Notes: a model not told the origin generated them from the sequence alone. A stretch of DNA of 64,000 nt from Sorex araneus (GCF_027595985.1 NC_073303.1:190398972-190462971); one strand, 5' to 3'; counted from the first letter of the stretch, positions 12,555-24,499 are shown. Numbers and translations: made by a program.

Positions 12555-13129
12555 TGCTCAAGGCCACTCTCCACACACTCAGACAAATCTCACTCATAGA
12601 GGAACCCAGGCATGTGGGAACCAGGGCTGAGATCTCCAAGCCTGCTCTGATTGGGACTGGGCCTTCTTCACCCAGACCTCCTATTTCCCGGTAGCTTGGC
12701 AGTCACACCCAGAAACTGCCCCGGTACCATGTAATCTTATCAACAGCCAACATCCAGAGACTATATAAAACAAAGCTCCCAGAAGCATGCAGCCACAAAG
12801 TGGCCACGTGGTCTCTTATAGTCTAGCCTACTGATGTGCCTAAAGTGGCACACTGCTTGTATTCTCTGATATACATTCTCTATCCCTCTCGAAGAGCCCA
12901 GCAAGCTACCGAGAGTATGAAAGAGCCTGGCAAGCTCCCTGTGGCGCATTCGATATGCCAAATACAGTAACAATAACAGGTCTCATTCTCTTGGCCCTAA
13001 AAGAGCCTATAATCATTGGAAAAGATGAGTAAGGGGATGCTGCTAAAAATCTTAGGGCTAGGACGAATGGAGACATTACTGGTGCACACTTGAGCAAATC
13101 GGTGAACAAGGGATGACAGTGATACAGTG
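12555..13129 (+). mobile_element. RTE-tailed composite retroposon, copy 2
   Basis: A second member, starting TGCTCAAGGCCACTCTC, about 127 bp inside copy 1, as expected from 5' truncation. A 10-bp duplication ATACACAATA flanks it (12545-12554 and 13130-13139). It keeps a fuller middle: two GGCAAGCTAC or AGCAAGCTAC repeats, GATATGCCAAATACAG, and an extra segment (GAGTAAGGGGATGCTGCTA, then GGGCTAGGACGAATGGAGAC) lacking in most SOR-B copies. It ends with the RTE-like tail. Confidence 0.8.
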
Positions 13130-13139
13130 ATACACAATA

Positions 13140-14733
13140 GGAAGTCCCAATAACATAATTCTGAATGCTGAAAATTTGAACAAAATGCTGCTAAGTAGCA
13201 ACTAATCATAGAGGAAATCATTGAATAAATAAAAAAATTATTTGAAATGAGTAAAAATGAAGGAACAAACTATCAGGAACAAACCTATGGAACATAGGTA
13301 GCACAGGCAGCTGTACTTAGGAGAATTAAAGCTTTCTTTAAAAATCTGTATTTGGCATTTCTGACTTTGCAAGTGAAACATGGTATGATTGCTTAGTTCC
13401 TTTGGTTCATCTCAAAAAATCCGAAGATCTAATTGTGCTTTATCAGGCTTCCCATGTTTCATCAATGAGTAAGAGAAATATCTTTATCTAAGAAAAGCAC
13501 CAATGTTAGAAGCTCCCAAGTTATTTCTGTCTGACATCTTTTTGAAATGGATTTTTAAAATTTGATATTGGAAAATCTTCTCACTGGGTATTAGAAAACT
13601 TTATTATAACTTTTATATATGATGCTTAAGGCAATGTTTCTTAGTATCTACCCTATTAGATTGTAGGTTTATATAATACTTAGCGTCCTTTTAGGCTTTT
13701 ACCCGCTTGCTTCTGGTAGCTTCTGTCCCCAGGTGTACCATCAAAAATGTCTCCAGATGTTGCTAAGTATTCCTTGGGGGATATAAAAACCCATTTACAC
13801 CTGCTAGCTTAAGGCGATACATGTTGAAAACTTAATTTTATGGCATAGTTTCAAAATCTGATATCAATGCCAGTTTGCATAAAAAATGCATGCAGGATTA
13901 TAGCTTTGTTAAATTATAAAAATGCCTTTATAGCATTTTTAAACTGCATACGATTCTAAGTCCTCCAAATCCTTCCCCACCCTTTCCCCTCCTCTCCATG
14001 AGGCCCATTTCTACTTCGTTACTGCGCATAAACTCAAGCACTAAAATTGTCATCACAAGAAGACCCCAATGTTTATTTTATCTATCATTAAAATTTTATT
14101 ACTATTAATATCTAGTTTGTTGTCATTCCTTCACACAAAACTTAAAAAATAGGCTTTTTTTATAACCCTTTGTTTATAATTGAGTTCCTGTAAAGGAAGT
14201 CAGTATATACCCTTTAGTTTATTGTCTTGATAGACAAATATAGTATTTTTCTCTCACTAAGCTTTGTTTAACCACACGTTGCATGTTAAATCATACTCTT
14301 GCTGATGTTTGGTTTTTAGAGAGAATTATTTTGAGGATAGATGAGAAAGATCACAGAGAGAAATTGCTGCACAAAAGCACAATGTAAAAATATCTGCATC
14401 TGAGATTCTACATACTCAAGGTATATCCTAAGAAGGCAGATGAGCATATGTATGCTATTTACTTACCAAACACATCTCTGGCAAAAGGGTTTTAATATAT
14501 ATTAAGAAATCCATCAAAGATTTCAAACATCAAATTTATGAAGGCATGTGATTATTGTTTTTAAAGAAGTTATTATAGGCTTCAAATATTCCTATGTGAA
14601 ATTAGCTCATTTTCTTATAAAAGTTTGCTGGAGAATTCAGAGAGGACTGAGAGAGGGAACCATATGTCTGGTTATAAGACTATCTAATTGCATCATGACT
14701 ACACAGTAACAAGTCATAAACCATTTAAAAAGT
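13140..14733. other. Repeat-poor intergenic block
   Basis: AT-rich sequence with only the MER5A-like relic. No gene recognised. Confidence 0.5.
13680..13805 (-). mobile_element. MER5A-like hAT DNA transposon relic
   Basis: The phrase CATCAAAAATGTCTCCAGAT GTTGCTAAGTATTCCTTGGG, here split, matches the minus strand of MER5A, a short non-autonomous hAT-Charlie element of placental mammals. Flanks are too worn to find an 8-bp target duplication. Confidence 0.5.
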
Positions 14734-14749
14734 CATATGTTGACTTTTT

Positions 14750-14924
14750 TTTTTTTTTTTTGCTTTTTGGGTCTCACCTGGCGATGCTCAGTGGTTACTC
14801 CTGGCTTTGCACTCAAGAGTTACTCCTGGTGGTGCTCAGGGGACCACATGGGATGCTGGGGATTGAACCTGGGTCGGCCGCATGCAAGGCAAATGCCCTA
14901 CCCACTGTGCTATCGCTCCAGCCC
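14750..14924 (-). mobile_element. SOR-A SINE
   Basis: Well preserved minus copy with a perfect 16-bp duplication CATATGTTGACTTTTT (14734-14749 and 14925-14940). Confidence 0.95.
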
Positions 14925-14940
14925 CATATGTTGACTTTTT

Positions 14941-16454
14941 AACAGTCATTTTTAAGAGCTTAAAGAGATTAAAAAGTTACTCTTCAAAAAAGTCATAAAA
15001 TATCTTTAAAAATTACTGTTACGAGTAACAATGGCATCTAAAGGATCACATTATTTTTTGTAAATCACACTGAGTGGAAAAATCAACAGTAACTAGGTGT
15101 ACATCAAAAACCTTAGCTTAGTTTAATAGTGTTTCTTCTGATGGAGTTATTTTTAAATTCTTTTTGCATCAGTTACATTTAGTTGCCAGAAGCAAGTGAA
15201 ATCCAGTTTGATTGTAGGTTTGATATGAGATATGGGATGATTCCCACCCAGAAATATATACTGTGGGTAAGCAAAGAGCCTTCTTTTATGGTGTAGTAAG
15301 ACCCTTTGTAGGAATAGATCTGAGTCAAGTGAAGGCTAGTGACAAACTTTTATTTGGTTCTAGGTCACTTCAGTGAGTCCATCCATATTTCACCAATACA
15401 ACCCAGAGATGGACCATTCATTTTTAAAAAAAAATTTTTTTCGGGCGGAATACTCTCGGTAGCTTGCCGGGCTATGCCAAAAACAGTAACAAGTCTCACA
15501 ATGGAGACGTTACTGGTGCCCGCTCGAGCAAATCAATAAGCAACAGGATGACAGTAATACAGTGATACAGTGATTTTATTTTTATAAAGTTCTCAATAAT
15601 TTATTATACATAATATAGGGATGGACTCTTTTTGACAAAAGCCAATTTACTATCAGAACTGGCTGATGAGGAAAGGCCTTATAACCTTTGAGACAAAGGC
15701 AATAATGGAAAGAAGGAACTAAAGTTTATTCAATACTTAAAATATTTTAGTATCACTTGGAGTTTCTTTCAGCCTCACAAAATTAGATATGCATTCATCA
15801 AGGTACTTCAGAAAAAATTATATGGCCCTCTGTGAACCTGGAAACAATGTACATATTTTGTAGACTCCCAATTTTCCCCTTCTTCTAAGGGAAATTCTAG
15901 AACATCCATTTTTTGGTTGATTAACTTTTAGCAAATATTAAGTTATGTTGTTTCAAAATTGAGTTCCATTATTTTTTCTGCATATATTTAAGAATGTGTG
16001 TGTTCCTTCATGCAGCTCAGAAATATAAAATGGGTAATTGGAGGTCAGAGAGATCATGTTTCCTCTCTAGAATTTAATCATTCAATTTCCAAATCATCCT
16101 GTTTAGGGTATATCTTAGAAGGGAGCATTGTTATTTCTAAAAATAAAAAAGAAACTTGAATGCGGAGACAACAATTTTATTTAAAATGTCCCCATTTGAC
16201 TTCATCTTTTTTTCCTTTCTTTTTGACCTATCTTCTGAGGATAATTTTAACATAAAGCTATAAAATTTCATGAATCATTGACTCAAGAAAAAAATACTAA
16301 TCTTATGAAAAACGTGGTAGCCATTTCCAAATTCCAAGCTCACCATTACATGTCTTATTTATCTGAGGAATTAGAACCTGGACGTTGGCACAGGGACATT
16401 TGATTAGTTTGTAAACTGTATTTTGCAATTGACTAATTGGGGATAAAGTTATTT
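14941..16454. other. AT-rich intergenic sequence
   Basis: Apart from the partly inverted SOR-B fragment at 15442-15573, nothing recognised. Confidence 0.5.
15442..15573 (+). mobile_element. SOR-B SINE fragment with inverted 5' end
   Basis: Positions 15442-15473 hold the middle module in minus orientation (GGGCGGAATACTCTCGGTAG). From 15474 the sequence continues in plus orientation (ATGCCAAAAACAGTAACAAG) through the RTE-like tail. No tRNA head is present. Confidence 0.75.
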
Positions 16455-16465
16455 ATATTCATAAA

Positions 16466-16537
16466 ATTTTTTTGGAGACATTACTGGCACCTGCTCGAGC
16501 AAACCGAAGATCAACGGGAAGACAAGTGATACAAGTG
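16466..16537 (+). mobile_element. Very short RTE 3'-end insertion
   Basis: About 70 bp matching only the extreme 3' end of the RTE at 7314-8488. It keeps RTE-specific wording (GAAGATCAACGG and GACAAGTGATACAAGTGA) rather than the SINE tail version. It is flanked by an 11-bp duplication ATATTCATAAA (16455-16465 and 16538-16548), so it looks like an extreme 5'-truncated insertion. A SOR-B SINE begins right after the right-hand duplication. Confidence 0.7.
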
Positions 16538-16548
16538 ATATTCATAAA

Positions 16549-16795
16549 TGGGCTGGAGTGACAGCATAGAGGGTAGGGCATTTGCCTTACACCAGGCCGA
16601 ACAGGGTTCGATTCCTCTGCCCCTCTCAGAAAACCCACAATTTACTGAGAGTATCTCGTCCGCATGGCAGAGCCTGGCAAGCTATCCATGGTGTATTCAA
16701 TATGCCCAAAACAGTAACAACTAGTCTCACAATGGAGATGTTACTGGTGCCCGCTCCAGCCAAATGATGAACAACAGGACAACAGTGCAGAGCAG
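16549..16795 (+). mobile_element. SOR-B SINE
   Basis: Diverged full-length copy from TGGGCTGGAGTGACAGCATA to ACAACAGTGCAGAGCAGTG. It sits directly against the short RTE tail insertion at 16466-16537. Confidence 0.8.
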
Positions 16796-17335
16796 TGCTA
16801 CTTTGTATTTGCCAATGGCATGCACAAGAGGATACTAAGTACACCCACATATTGTAATACATTTGAGAAGTGAAGGAGCTCATGTTACATGGAAGGTCTA
16901 GCAGAAAACTAGTGAAATAGCCTATAGCAACACTCACCAAAGCCAACGAATTACCCGTTATTTTACACTTTTAAATGGTTTGACCATTGCACCATCATAA
17001 AATTATCAGATGGACTGTGTATTTTGTGTAGTATCACAGAGGTCGTAAACATTCAAAAGCAGAGCGAGGACAACATAAAGAACCTTGTTCTCCAAAAGAG
17101 CAATGAGATTGGTTAAAAAATTGAGAGGGAAAACCTAAGGACTTTCAAAATTATCAATGAATTTCTGAGTCTTGGTCTTGTGTGTGGGAGTTTTATTTCT
17201 GGATAGAACTCTGGTGGGCGGGCTAAGAAGGGGCGTAGGGAGCTTGAACAACATTCTCCAGGCATCAGGAGGCATGCTGACATACTTAAAAGGGGTCTGT
17301 AAACATGGCAGGTTACAACTGGGGCTGGGATGGCA

Positions 17336-17515
17336 GGTAGCACTGTTGTCCTGTTGTTCATCAATTTGCTCGAGTGGGCACCAGAAACGTCTCCATTGTG
17401 AGACTTGTTGTTACTGTTTTTGGCATATCGAATACTCCACGGGTAGCTTGCCAGGCTCTGCTGTGTGGGCGGGATACTCTTGGTAGTTTGCTGGGCTCTC
17501 CGAGAGGGATGGACA
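17336..17515 (-). mobile_element. SOR-B SINE, tRNA head missing
   Basis: Minus orientation: tail (CCTGTTGTTCATCAATTTGC), then the middle module to GCTCTCCGAGAGGGATGGA. The tRNA head is absent, replaced by unrelated sequence. Confidence 0.8.
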
Positions 17516-18001
17516 AGGAATGTCGGGTAGAAGAGAGAATTTGGGAGCACTGGTGAAGTGAAGTTGACACTGGTGGTGGGATCAGTGATGGAATATTATT
17601 TGTAAAAATCCCAACTATGACTAACTTTGTCACTCATGGTGCTTTATTTTAAAAAATTGAGAAAAAAAAAAGCCAACGCAGGGAACCATAACTTTATACT
17701 TGGAAGTACTGTTAATCTTATTTTCATACTATCTCCCTATACGCCACTCCCCAAACTCCTGATACTCAGCCCTGAGCCTTAGGTTGGAACAACACAACCC
17801 CTCATGATCCACAGCTCTGACCCAGTTATGAAACTTTTCTTTTTCCTTAGTTGTCAAATATCCATTAGGGATATGCTGGCTGAAGCTCTGTTCTGCTAAA
17901 TTAATGCCTGCTATGATGGGACAGATAACCATGGTCTTGTTTGAAATGGTCTCGGGCTGCATATTTGCATATTTGCCTTAAACCATAAATCTTTGTTTCA
18001 C

Positions 18002-18002
18002 T

Positions 18003-18057
<55 letters not shown>
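18002..18057 (+). repeat. CT dinucleotide repeat
   Basis: CT run with two T or G interruptions near its right end. Confidence 0.95.
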
Positions 18058-18059
<2 letters not shown>

Positions 18060-18544
18060 CACATACCACCATGGAGTATCCCAGGGGGATAAAAAGACAC
18101 AGCTCTATAGATGAAAGCACTTTGAAACCTGAAGAGCTATATGCAAGTCTTTTAATGTTACAGCAAAATGATATATATTACACCATTTTGCCATTTGAAT
18201 TAAATACATTATAGTATCACTTATATATATGTATATTATATATTTAACAGATGACAATAAACATGTGTTAAATATGTAAAAATAACAAAAATAAATATGG
18301 AATCAGGACCGATATATATGTATTTAAATAAATCAAGAGTTTATGTACACATGTACAAACATTATTTTAATTTATATATAGTATAAAACCAAAGCTGAAA
18401 TCTTAGAAAGTCTTAGAAGAGGGTTTTGGGTGATGGCTCAGTGGCTATAGTGCACCCGCACCTACTTATTAAGCTCTGTAACAGTCATGATCCCAGAGAT
18501 ACACAAACAAATCTTGGAACCGAGTGTCTCTTGGCAGAAATCTC

Positions 18545-18930
18545 TCCAGACCTAATTATTAAAATTTTAGTCTCCCAATTTATATGCTATTCATAACCAG
18601 CAATAAAAAGCAAATGGTCTAATTCTGCCTTTTCAGCAGGTCTGAGTGTTGGTGGAAAATCCCAAATAATAATGGTGGGACTGGTGTCAAAATATTGAAT
18701 GTAACCAGAGTAGAGAGAGAGAGTAATGTGGAAATTATCTGCAACACAGGTAGGAGTAGGGGTGGGATGGAAAGTATACTGGGGTTTTTGGTGGTGGAAA
18801 ATGTGCACTGGTGAAGGGATGGGTGTTTGATCATTGTATGGCTGCAACTCAAACACAAAAGCTTTGTAAGTGTTCTCACGGCTTTGGAAGTGTTCTCACG
18901 GTGATTCAATAAACAAATTTAAAGAAATAG
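18545..18930 (+). mobile_element. L1-tailed composite retroposon, copy 3, 5'-truncated
   Basis: This shares the core (GTGTCAAAATATTGAATGTA) and L1-like 3' end (TGATTCAATAAACAAATTT) of the composites at 61952 and 33622, but lacks the GC-rich head and CT run. The phrase GTGTTCTCACGG is tandemly duplicated near the 3' end (about 18865-18902). The 5' boundary is approximate. Confidence 0.5.
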
Positions 18931-19127
18931 GAAAATAAGCTAATACCGTGACATACACAGCTACAAAGAAAGAAAGAAAATCCAATTATATTTAGACTAC
19001 TGGAATATAAAAATACATAAAAAATTTAATTATCAGACATGTTACATTAAATGGATAGAAGAAAATATTACCTCCCCCAACCCACCCCCCCCGCCTCGCC
19101 CATTCAGGAAAATAAAAAATAAGTAAC

Positions 19128-19235
19128 AGGTCTGGAGTGATGGGACAGTGGGGTAAGGTGTTTCCCTTGCATGTGCCTGACCAGGTTCATTCCCTGACAT
19201 CACATATGGTCCCTTGAACACTGCCAGGTGTGAGC
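19128..19235 (+). mobile_element. SOR-like SINE, 3'-truncated
   Basis: Plus head and first half of the body: GTCTGGAGTGATGGGACAGT through ACATATGGTCCCTTGAACAC. It stops before the usual 3' half. Confidence 0.7.
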
Positions 19236-19400
19236 TGAAGATGTAGCCTTTGAGAAAATGAACATGAGGAACAAAGGAGTAACTCAATTCAGACAACAAA
19301 CTTCAGCAGAAGGAAATTTATCATGGATAAGGAAGGGGTATTACCTACATGTAAAGGGACCAGTTCTCCAAGAAGATATAACAACCCATAATGTATTTGT

Positions 19401-19655
19401 GGGTTGGAGCGAAAGCACAGTGGGTAGGGCATTTGCCTTGCATGCGGCCTACCCGGTTTGATTCCTCCGTCCCTCACAGAGAGTCCGGCAAGCTACCAAG
19501 AGTATCTCGCCTGCACGGCAGAGCCTGGTAAGCTACCCATGGCGTATTCCATATGCCAAAAACAGTAACATCAAGTCTCACAATGGAGATGTTACTGGTT
19601 CCTGCTCGAGCAAATCGATGAGCAACAGGATAGCAGTGATACAATGATACATACA
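19401..19655 (+). mobile_element. SOR-B SINE
   Basis: Full-length copy with head GGTTGGAGCGAAAGCACAGT, middle module and RTE-like tail ending in GTGATACAATGATAC. Confidence 0.85.
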
Positions 19656-19674
19656 TATGTTATATGTATAACAT

Positions 19675-19950
19675 GTGGGGTCTCCCAAGCAGTTTGTGGA
19701 GGCCCGCAACCTCCTTCCAGCAATTCTTGGCCAACAAAGCCAGCAATTCAATGTGAGGGCTTGAGGGTGTGCTGTTTCTCAAGACCTAAATTGCAAGGGA
19801 TTACAGGGCCACCCTGATGGTACATGAGGGCCTCCAGGATTGCACCTGGTGAAGCTCAGGGGTCCATATAGTGCTAAAGATGATACTGGGGTTGACCACA
19901 TACAAAGAATGTGCCTTACACACACCCAACTATCTCTTTCTGGCTCTAGA
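19675..19950 (-). mobile_element. Old, longer tRNA SINE variant
   Basis: Minus copy with an added 5'-side segment (GTCTCCCAAGCAGTTTGTGG) before a recognisable body (GGTGAAGCTCAGGGGTCCAT, GATGATACTGGGGTTGACCA). Similar layouts occur at 23430-23602 and 28060-28280. Confidence 0.5.
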
Positions 19951-20014
19951 AAAATATATGTACAGATATATAACATATAAATATATATTCATATATGTAT
20001 ATGCAAACATACAT

Positions 20015-20150
20015 TTCTGTCTCTGTGCTCAGGGATCATTTCTGGTGAGGCCCAGGGAACCATGTGTGGTGCCAGCTATCATATCCATGTCAGTCACATG
20101 CAGGACAAGCACCTTTTCCACTGTTCTATGCCTTAGGCACCCAGGAAATA
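20015..20150 (-). mobile_element. Old SOR-like SINE fragment
   Basis: Minus copy: TCTGTGCTCAGGGATCATTT, GGGAACCATGTGTGGTGCCA and CATGCAGGACAAGCACC. Confidence 0.55.
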
Positions 20151-20279
20151 CCTGTTTTAATGAGACCAAGGAAAAAATAATGTCTCTAAAAAATGCAACT
20201 TATAAATATTCTTATATATAATATATAAATATACTTATAAATATCCTTAAAGAATACAAATTATGTTTGCACATGGAGA

Positions 20280-20605
20280 AAGCACTTGCAATGACTCACA
20301 GTCAAGAACAGTGAAAGAATGTTTATAAGTCGTATGAGCACCGACAACAGAAAAGTAGGCAAAAGACAAAGACGTATTTCTTTCCTGCTTACTGAACAGG
20401 AAACACAAATGACCATTGAAGAAAATGTTCTGTTTCCCCCGTGGCCCTGGTGATGGAAATCAACGCGACAATGGGATAGCTTACAATACTTCAGAATGAC
20501 CAAAACCCATGTCTGTAATGACAATGTTGGAAGATAACCACATGTTCTATCTACCCTGTGTGCAAGTTTGCAGAACCCCTTTGGAAAACAGTAGTCATCA
20601 TGGTC
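20280..20605 (+). mobile_element. Ancient L1 ORF2 relic
   Basis: Plus-oriented, degraded ORF2 end. GGTGATGGAAATCAACGCGA, TTACAATACTTCAGAATGAC, GACAATGTTGG and CCCCTTTGGAAAACAGT align in order with the usual L1 sequence before the 3' UTR. Confidence 0.55.
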
Positions 20606-21269
20606 CCTGCACTTGCCATTTGTGGCCGTGTGACTGGCTTTTTGTCATCATCTGAGAATTGTGAGGTCCTGACTGCCACATATCTATAAGCCTTCCAATG
20701 ACATCATTCCTTCCCAAATGCAACCCACAATCCCAAATCCTTCCTACACTTAAGCCAAGCTTTCCCCAAGCCCCTCTGACATGTAAGTGAGATAATCTCT
20801 CTTTTTCCCTGATTAACTCCAGTGACAATGGCTGTTCTCCCATCTCAGGCTCTTAATTTTTGAGGTTCCTCCGTGGCCCCAGAAACTCCCTCACATCTCA
20901 GAGTTTTTCTGCTTAAATGGCACTTACTTAAGGGACCTGATGTTTTGATCCAAAACACATTGAATCTGTCACTCTCTCTCTGTCCTTTTACCTTGTGTAT
21001 TTCCTTCAAAGATTTTCTAAGAGTGATATCCTATTTGTTTCTTGTTTCCCCTGACCTCTACCTTTAGAATGATTATTAAAGAAGCTTTGACTTCATGGCA
21101 AACCCATAACTGATGGACACACCTGTACCACGTGTCTATATGAGTGTTCAATGGAGGAAAGAAAGTTGGAATAGGTAGACTTAGGTAATGCTCCTCCTCT
21201 CCCTGGAAACTGAATTGATGATTTTTGTTCATATAATGATTTTTCAAAAAAACAGGATATTTTTTAGAG

Positions 21270-21523
21270 CCAGCTTAACCGTTGGCTAGCTTATTTTGCT
21301 TAAGTAACTTACTTCACTGGTCACAGATCCTATAGTCCCTTATCCCCTGTATATTTTGTCTGACTAGGATGTAAACTTTGCCTTTATAAACTCATCTGGG
21401 ACTGTCCTTGGGGCCTGGAGTTCTTTGGGAGGCTAGTCTCTTGGTTACTGAATTCTGTAATAAAGATTTCCGGTTTGGCCTCTCTGAGTGGTGTTCATCT
21501 ATGTCTGGTGACTCTCCCATACA
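21270..21523 (+). mobile_element. Possible degraded endogenous retrovirus LTR (3' part)
   Basis: The layout is LTR-like: TTTATAAACTCATCTGGGAC (TATA-like) at about 21382, then a cap-like region, then CTGTAATAAAGATTTC (poly(A) signal) at about 21457, then a segment ending CTCCCATACA at 21523. No paired LTR or internal viral sequence was found in the window. The 5' edge and family are unknown. Confidence 0.3.
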
Positions 21524-21533
21524 ATAAATTGTT

Positions 21534-21707
21534 CCTTTTTTGGGTGGGGGGGGGTCGTACCTGGTGATGAACAGGGTTTATTCCTGGCTCTGCACTCAGG
21601 AATTATTCCTGGCGGTACTTGGGGGACCATATGGGATGCTGAGGATCAAACCTGGATCAGCCAGGTGCAAGGTAAACACCCTGCCCGCTGCACTATAACT
21701 TCAGCCC
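21534..21707 (-). mobile_element. SOR-A SINE
   Basis: Minus copy from a T- and G-rich tail through GGACCATATGGGATGCTGAG to ACTTCAGCCC. Moderately diverged. Confidence 0.88.
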
Positions 21708-22049
21708 ACAACAAGATGTTCTTAAGAAGCTCTTGAGCTGACCTGAACTATGGGCTGACTAAAATAGGGTACTAACATATATCAGTATTGATACAGGTCT
21801 GCCTGTCCCTGTCTCTCTTGCCAACCTTGCTTACAGAGAAAGCTTATCTATTGCCCTGTTGTCTGTCTTCAGCTCGCTGAGGCTCCCTGGGTACCTCTCA
21901 CCATCACATCTCACTTTTTCAGCATTTCTGCAGTGAGATGATGGGTTCTAGCATAATGACCTTTCAGGATTCAATTTGGGCTGATGGCTGAGACTCACCT
22001 GTGGGTACTCCATACCTCCAATGCACCTCTCAGGAGGTTCTCCTTCTCT

Positions 22050-22080
22050 TTTACCAAACAAACAAACAAACAAACAAAAA
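22050..22080 (+). repeat. AAAC tetranucleotide repeat
   Basis: Five to six AAAC units. Confidence 0.9.
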
Positions 22081-23206
22081 CAAAGAACTGATAACCAAAA
22101 AGTTAAGCCTGAAGCTGACATTTTACCTATTGCCTAGTAATTTGCTGAATAGTCTTTACGCAGATATGTGCATACGGGTTCCATTGTCATTCTATCTTAT
22201 GGCTATCGAGCCTGATTCACACTAATCCAAGGGTTTTTATTTCCAAAGATAATCTTCAATGCTGGGGACACAGGAACAGTGCTACCTGATTGGATTTTTT
22301 CCACTAATGATTAGAGATGTATCAATATGTTTCTTATCAATATTTCATACTCCAACTTGTGCATTTTCAAATTACCAATTGCCTCTTCACTACCAATAAA
22401 CTGAAGCTTTGCCCTAAATAGAATGCAGGTTGCTGTCAGGTAAAAATAAACACAGACTTGAACAATGGATATTTGCATTCATCCCTGGGAAGGAGAGAGC
22501 ACCACGTGACCTTTATGTAAATGAAATGGCTATCAGAGCAAAACTTCAGGGATAGAAGACAAAATACTACATGAGGTATTCTCATTTAGACGCTGTCCAA
22601 TATCCAGAAGATATCAGAGATGGAACATTTATTAATACTCCCTTATTCCCCAAGCCACCAGTTAGCTGGGTGATTCATTGCTGATGGCATGTATTAGGGT
22701 CATTAAATATCATTTGGAAACATTTCAAAATTAATGATGCATAACATAATTACAAATTTTTATCTTTTGGGTTGGCTTTGAGATTCCTGACGAAGTAAAC
22801 TCTTGAGGGTGCTGGTTGCTGTGGCATTTGGGGTAGAACAAATATTTCACATGATAGTCTTATGTGGTGCACTATATGCTGATAACATCTCCCTGAGCAT
22901 TGCTTCAGTAAGAATTCTACTGAGCTATTCCAATGATGCCAGGGTTATGGGTAATCATCTCTTATGTGAATCAAACCCATTATGAAAGCCATCATTGGAA
23001 AGAAGTAGAGGGGAAGGAGATAATTTTTTGAGAGGATCACTTGTCATTTAACTGAAAATTAAAAAAATATATATTCAGATGCAACTTTTTCTTCTGTAAT
23101 CAAAACACTTGGAAAATTGCATTCCGTGACCTAGTTTGTCATTTTGTAAGGCACATTCAGTGATGGCTTCAACAAGTACATACATTAATTTAATGTATTT
23201 TAAATT

Positions 23207-23408
23207 TTATTTATTTATTTATGTATTTATTTATTTATTTATTTGCTTTTTGGGTCACACCTGGCGATGCTCAGGGGTCACTCCTGGCTCTGCACTCAGG
23301 AATCACCCCTAGCGGTGCTCAGGGGACCATATGGGATGCTGGGAATCGAACCCGGGTTGGCCGCGTGCAAGGCAAACACCCTACCCACTGTGCTATGGCT
23401 CCAGCCCC
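23207..23408 (-). mobile_element. SOR-A SINE with TTTA tail
   Basis: Well preserved minus copy. Its tail has expanded into a TTTA microsatellite (23208-23243). Confidence 0.92.
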
Positions 23409-23429
23409 TGTAGTTTTTATTTTTGGGTG

Positions 23430-23602
23430 TTTTTCCCCCCAAGGAGTTTGGCCAACTGGGCCAGTGGTTCAGTGCAAGAGCCTGTGGATGTATACGAGGA
23501 TTATCACAACTACCCCGACAGGGATATGGAGTGGTGCTGAGAACTGAACTGGGGTCAACTGCGTGCAAGGTGCGTTAACCCCTGCACTATCTCTTAGACC
23601 CC
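23430..23602 (-). mobile_element. Old, longer tRNA SINE variant
   Basis: Minus copy: AGTGCAAGAGCCTGTGGATG, GAGTGGTGCTGAGAACTGAA and GCGTGCAAGGTGCGTTAACC. It abuts the SOR-A at 23207-23408. Confidence 0.5.
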
Positions 23603-24068
23603 ATGTACACATATTTATTGTTTCACTGCCCAAGAATTATATTGGATTCTGGGTATAAAATTAAAAATTATGCATTCAACTTGATACATTTGTTTGATGT
23701 GCTAGTAAATTTATTATTATTGGTGCAAATACTGTTCTTCTTCCCCAAAAAACAGAAATGCCATAGTGTTCCTTGTTCAATGTGTGTTATTTAGTATCTT
23801 AGCTTTTCTTTGAAAAAGCCATAAAGGAATGGTTTATACTAGATGGTTAAGTCTCTTACTTATTATACTTCAGGCTGAAAATCTCTCTTCCTAATGGTAT
23901 GCAACGTTCTTTTGTATATTATATAGTACATGATACAATATCTAAATAAATTAACATGTAAGTAAAAATAATTATACATTCATACATGTACATATATACA
24001 TGCAACACATCATAAGACACTCCCTACCCCTTTTCCATAAAATCATAGAGGGAAATATATACATATAT

Positions 24069-24327
24069 GTGCCTCTCGGAGAGCCCGACAAGTTAATGAG
24101 AGTATCCTGCCCACACGGCAAAGTCTGGCAAGCTCCCCGTGGAGTATTTGATATGCCAAAAACAGTAACAATAACAGGTCTCAATCCCCTGACCCTGAAA
24201 GAGCCTCCAATGGTTGGGAAAGATGAGTAAGGAGAGGCTGCTAAATGGAGTGGGACGAATGGAGATGTTACTGGTGCCCACTCCAGTAAATCAATGAACA
24301 ATGGGATGACAGTGATATAGTGATGCA
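24069..24327 (+). mobile_element. SOR-B long variant, 5'-truncated
   Basis: It lacks the tRNA head and starts in the middle module (CTCTCGGAGAGCCCGACAAG). It carries the extra segment CCTGACCCTGAAAGAGCCTC and GATGAGTAAGGAGAGGCTGC before the RTE-like tail, as in the composite retroposon. Confidence 0.8.
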
Positions 24328-24499
24328 TTCAACTAATATGGCTCTGCTGTCTGGGTCTATCATATCAAGAGCCTACAGTCCAAAAGAGAAAGGGAATCTG
24401 AACCCAAATCATGAGGCGAACAATATTTATTATATCTTGTAATCAATGTTGTTAAGCCAACACAAGGAGTAATTACACAAAGTAATTATGCAAAAAGGT

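Larger units (their letters stand above)
16796..18544. other. Intergenic sequence between SINEs
   Basis: It holds the headless SOR-B at 17336-17515 and the CT run. 17525-17665 may be a very old L1-type tail. The 77-codon minus frame at 17729-17962 has no recognised domain. Confidence 0.4.
20606..23206. other. Mostly unique intergenic sequence
   Basis: It contains the LTR-like stretch and one SOR-A. 21708-23206 shows nothing else I can name. Confidence 0.45.

Noticed and set aside
17729..17962. 77-codon minus frame
   Set aside because: No known family, no flanking gene signals, adjacent to repeats.
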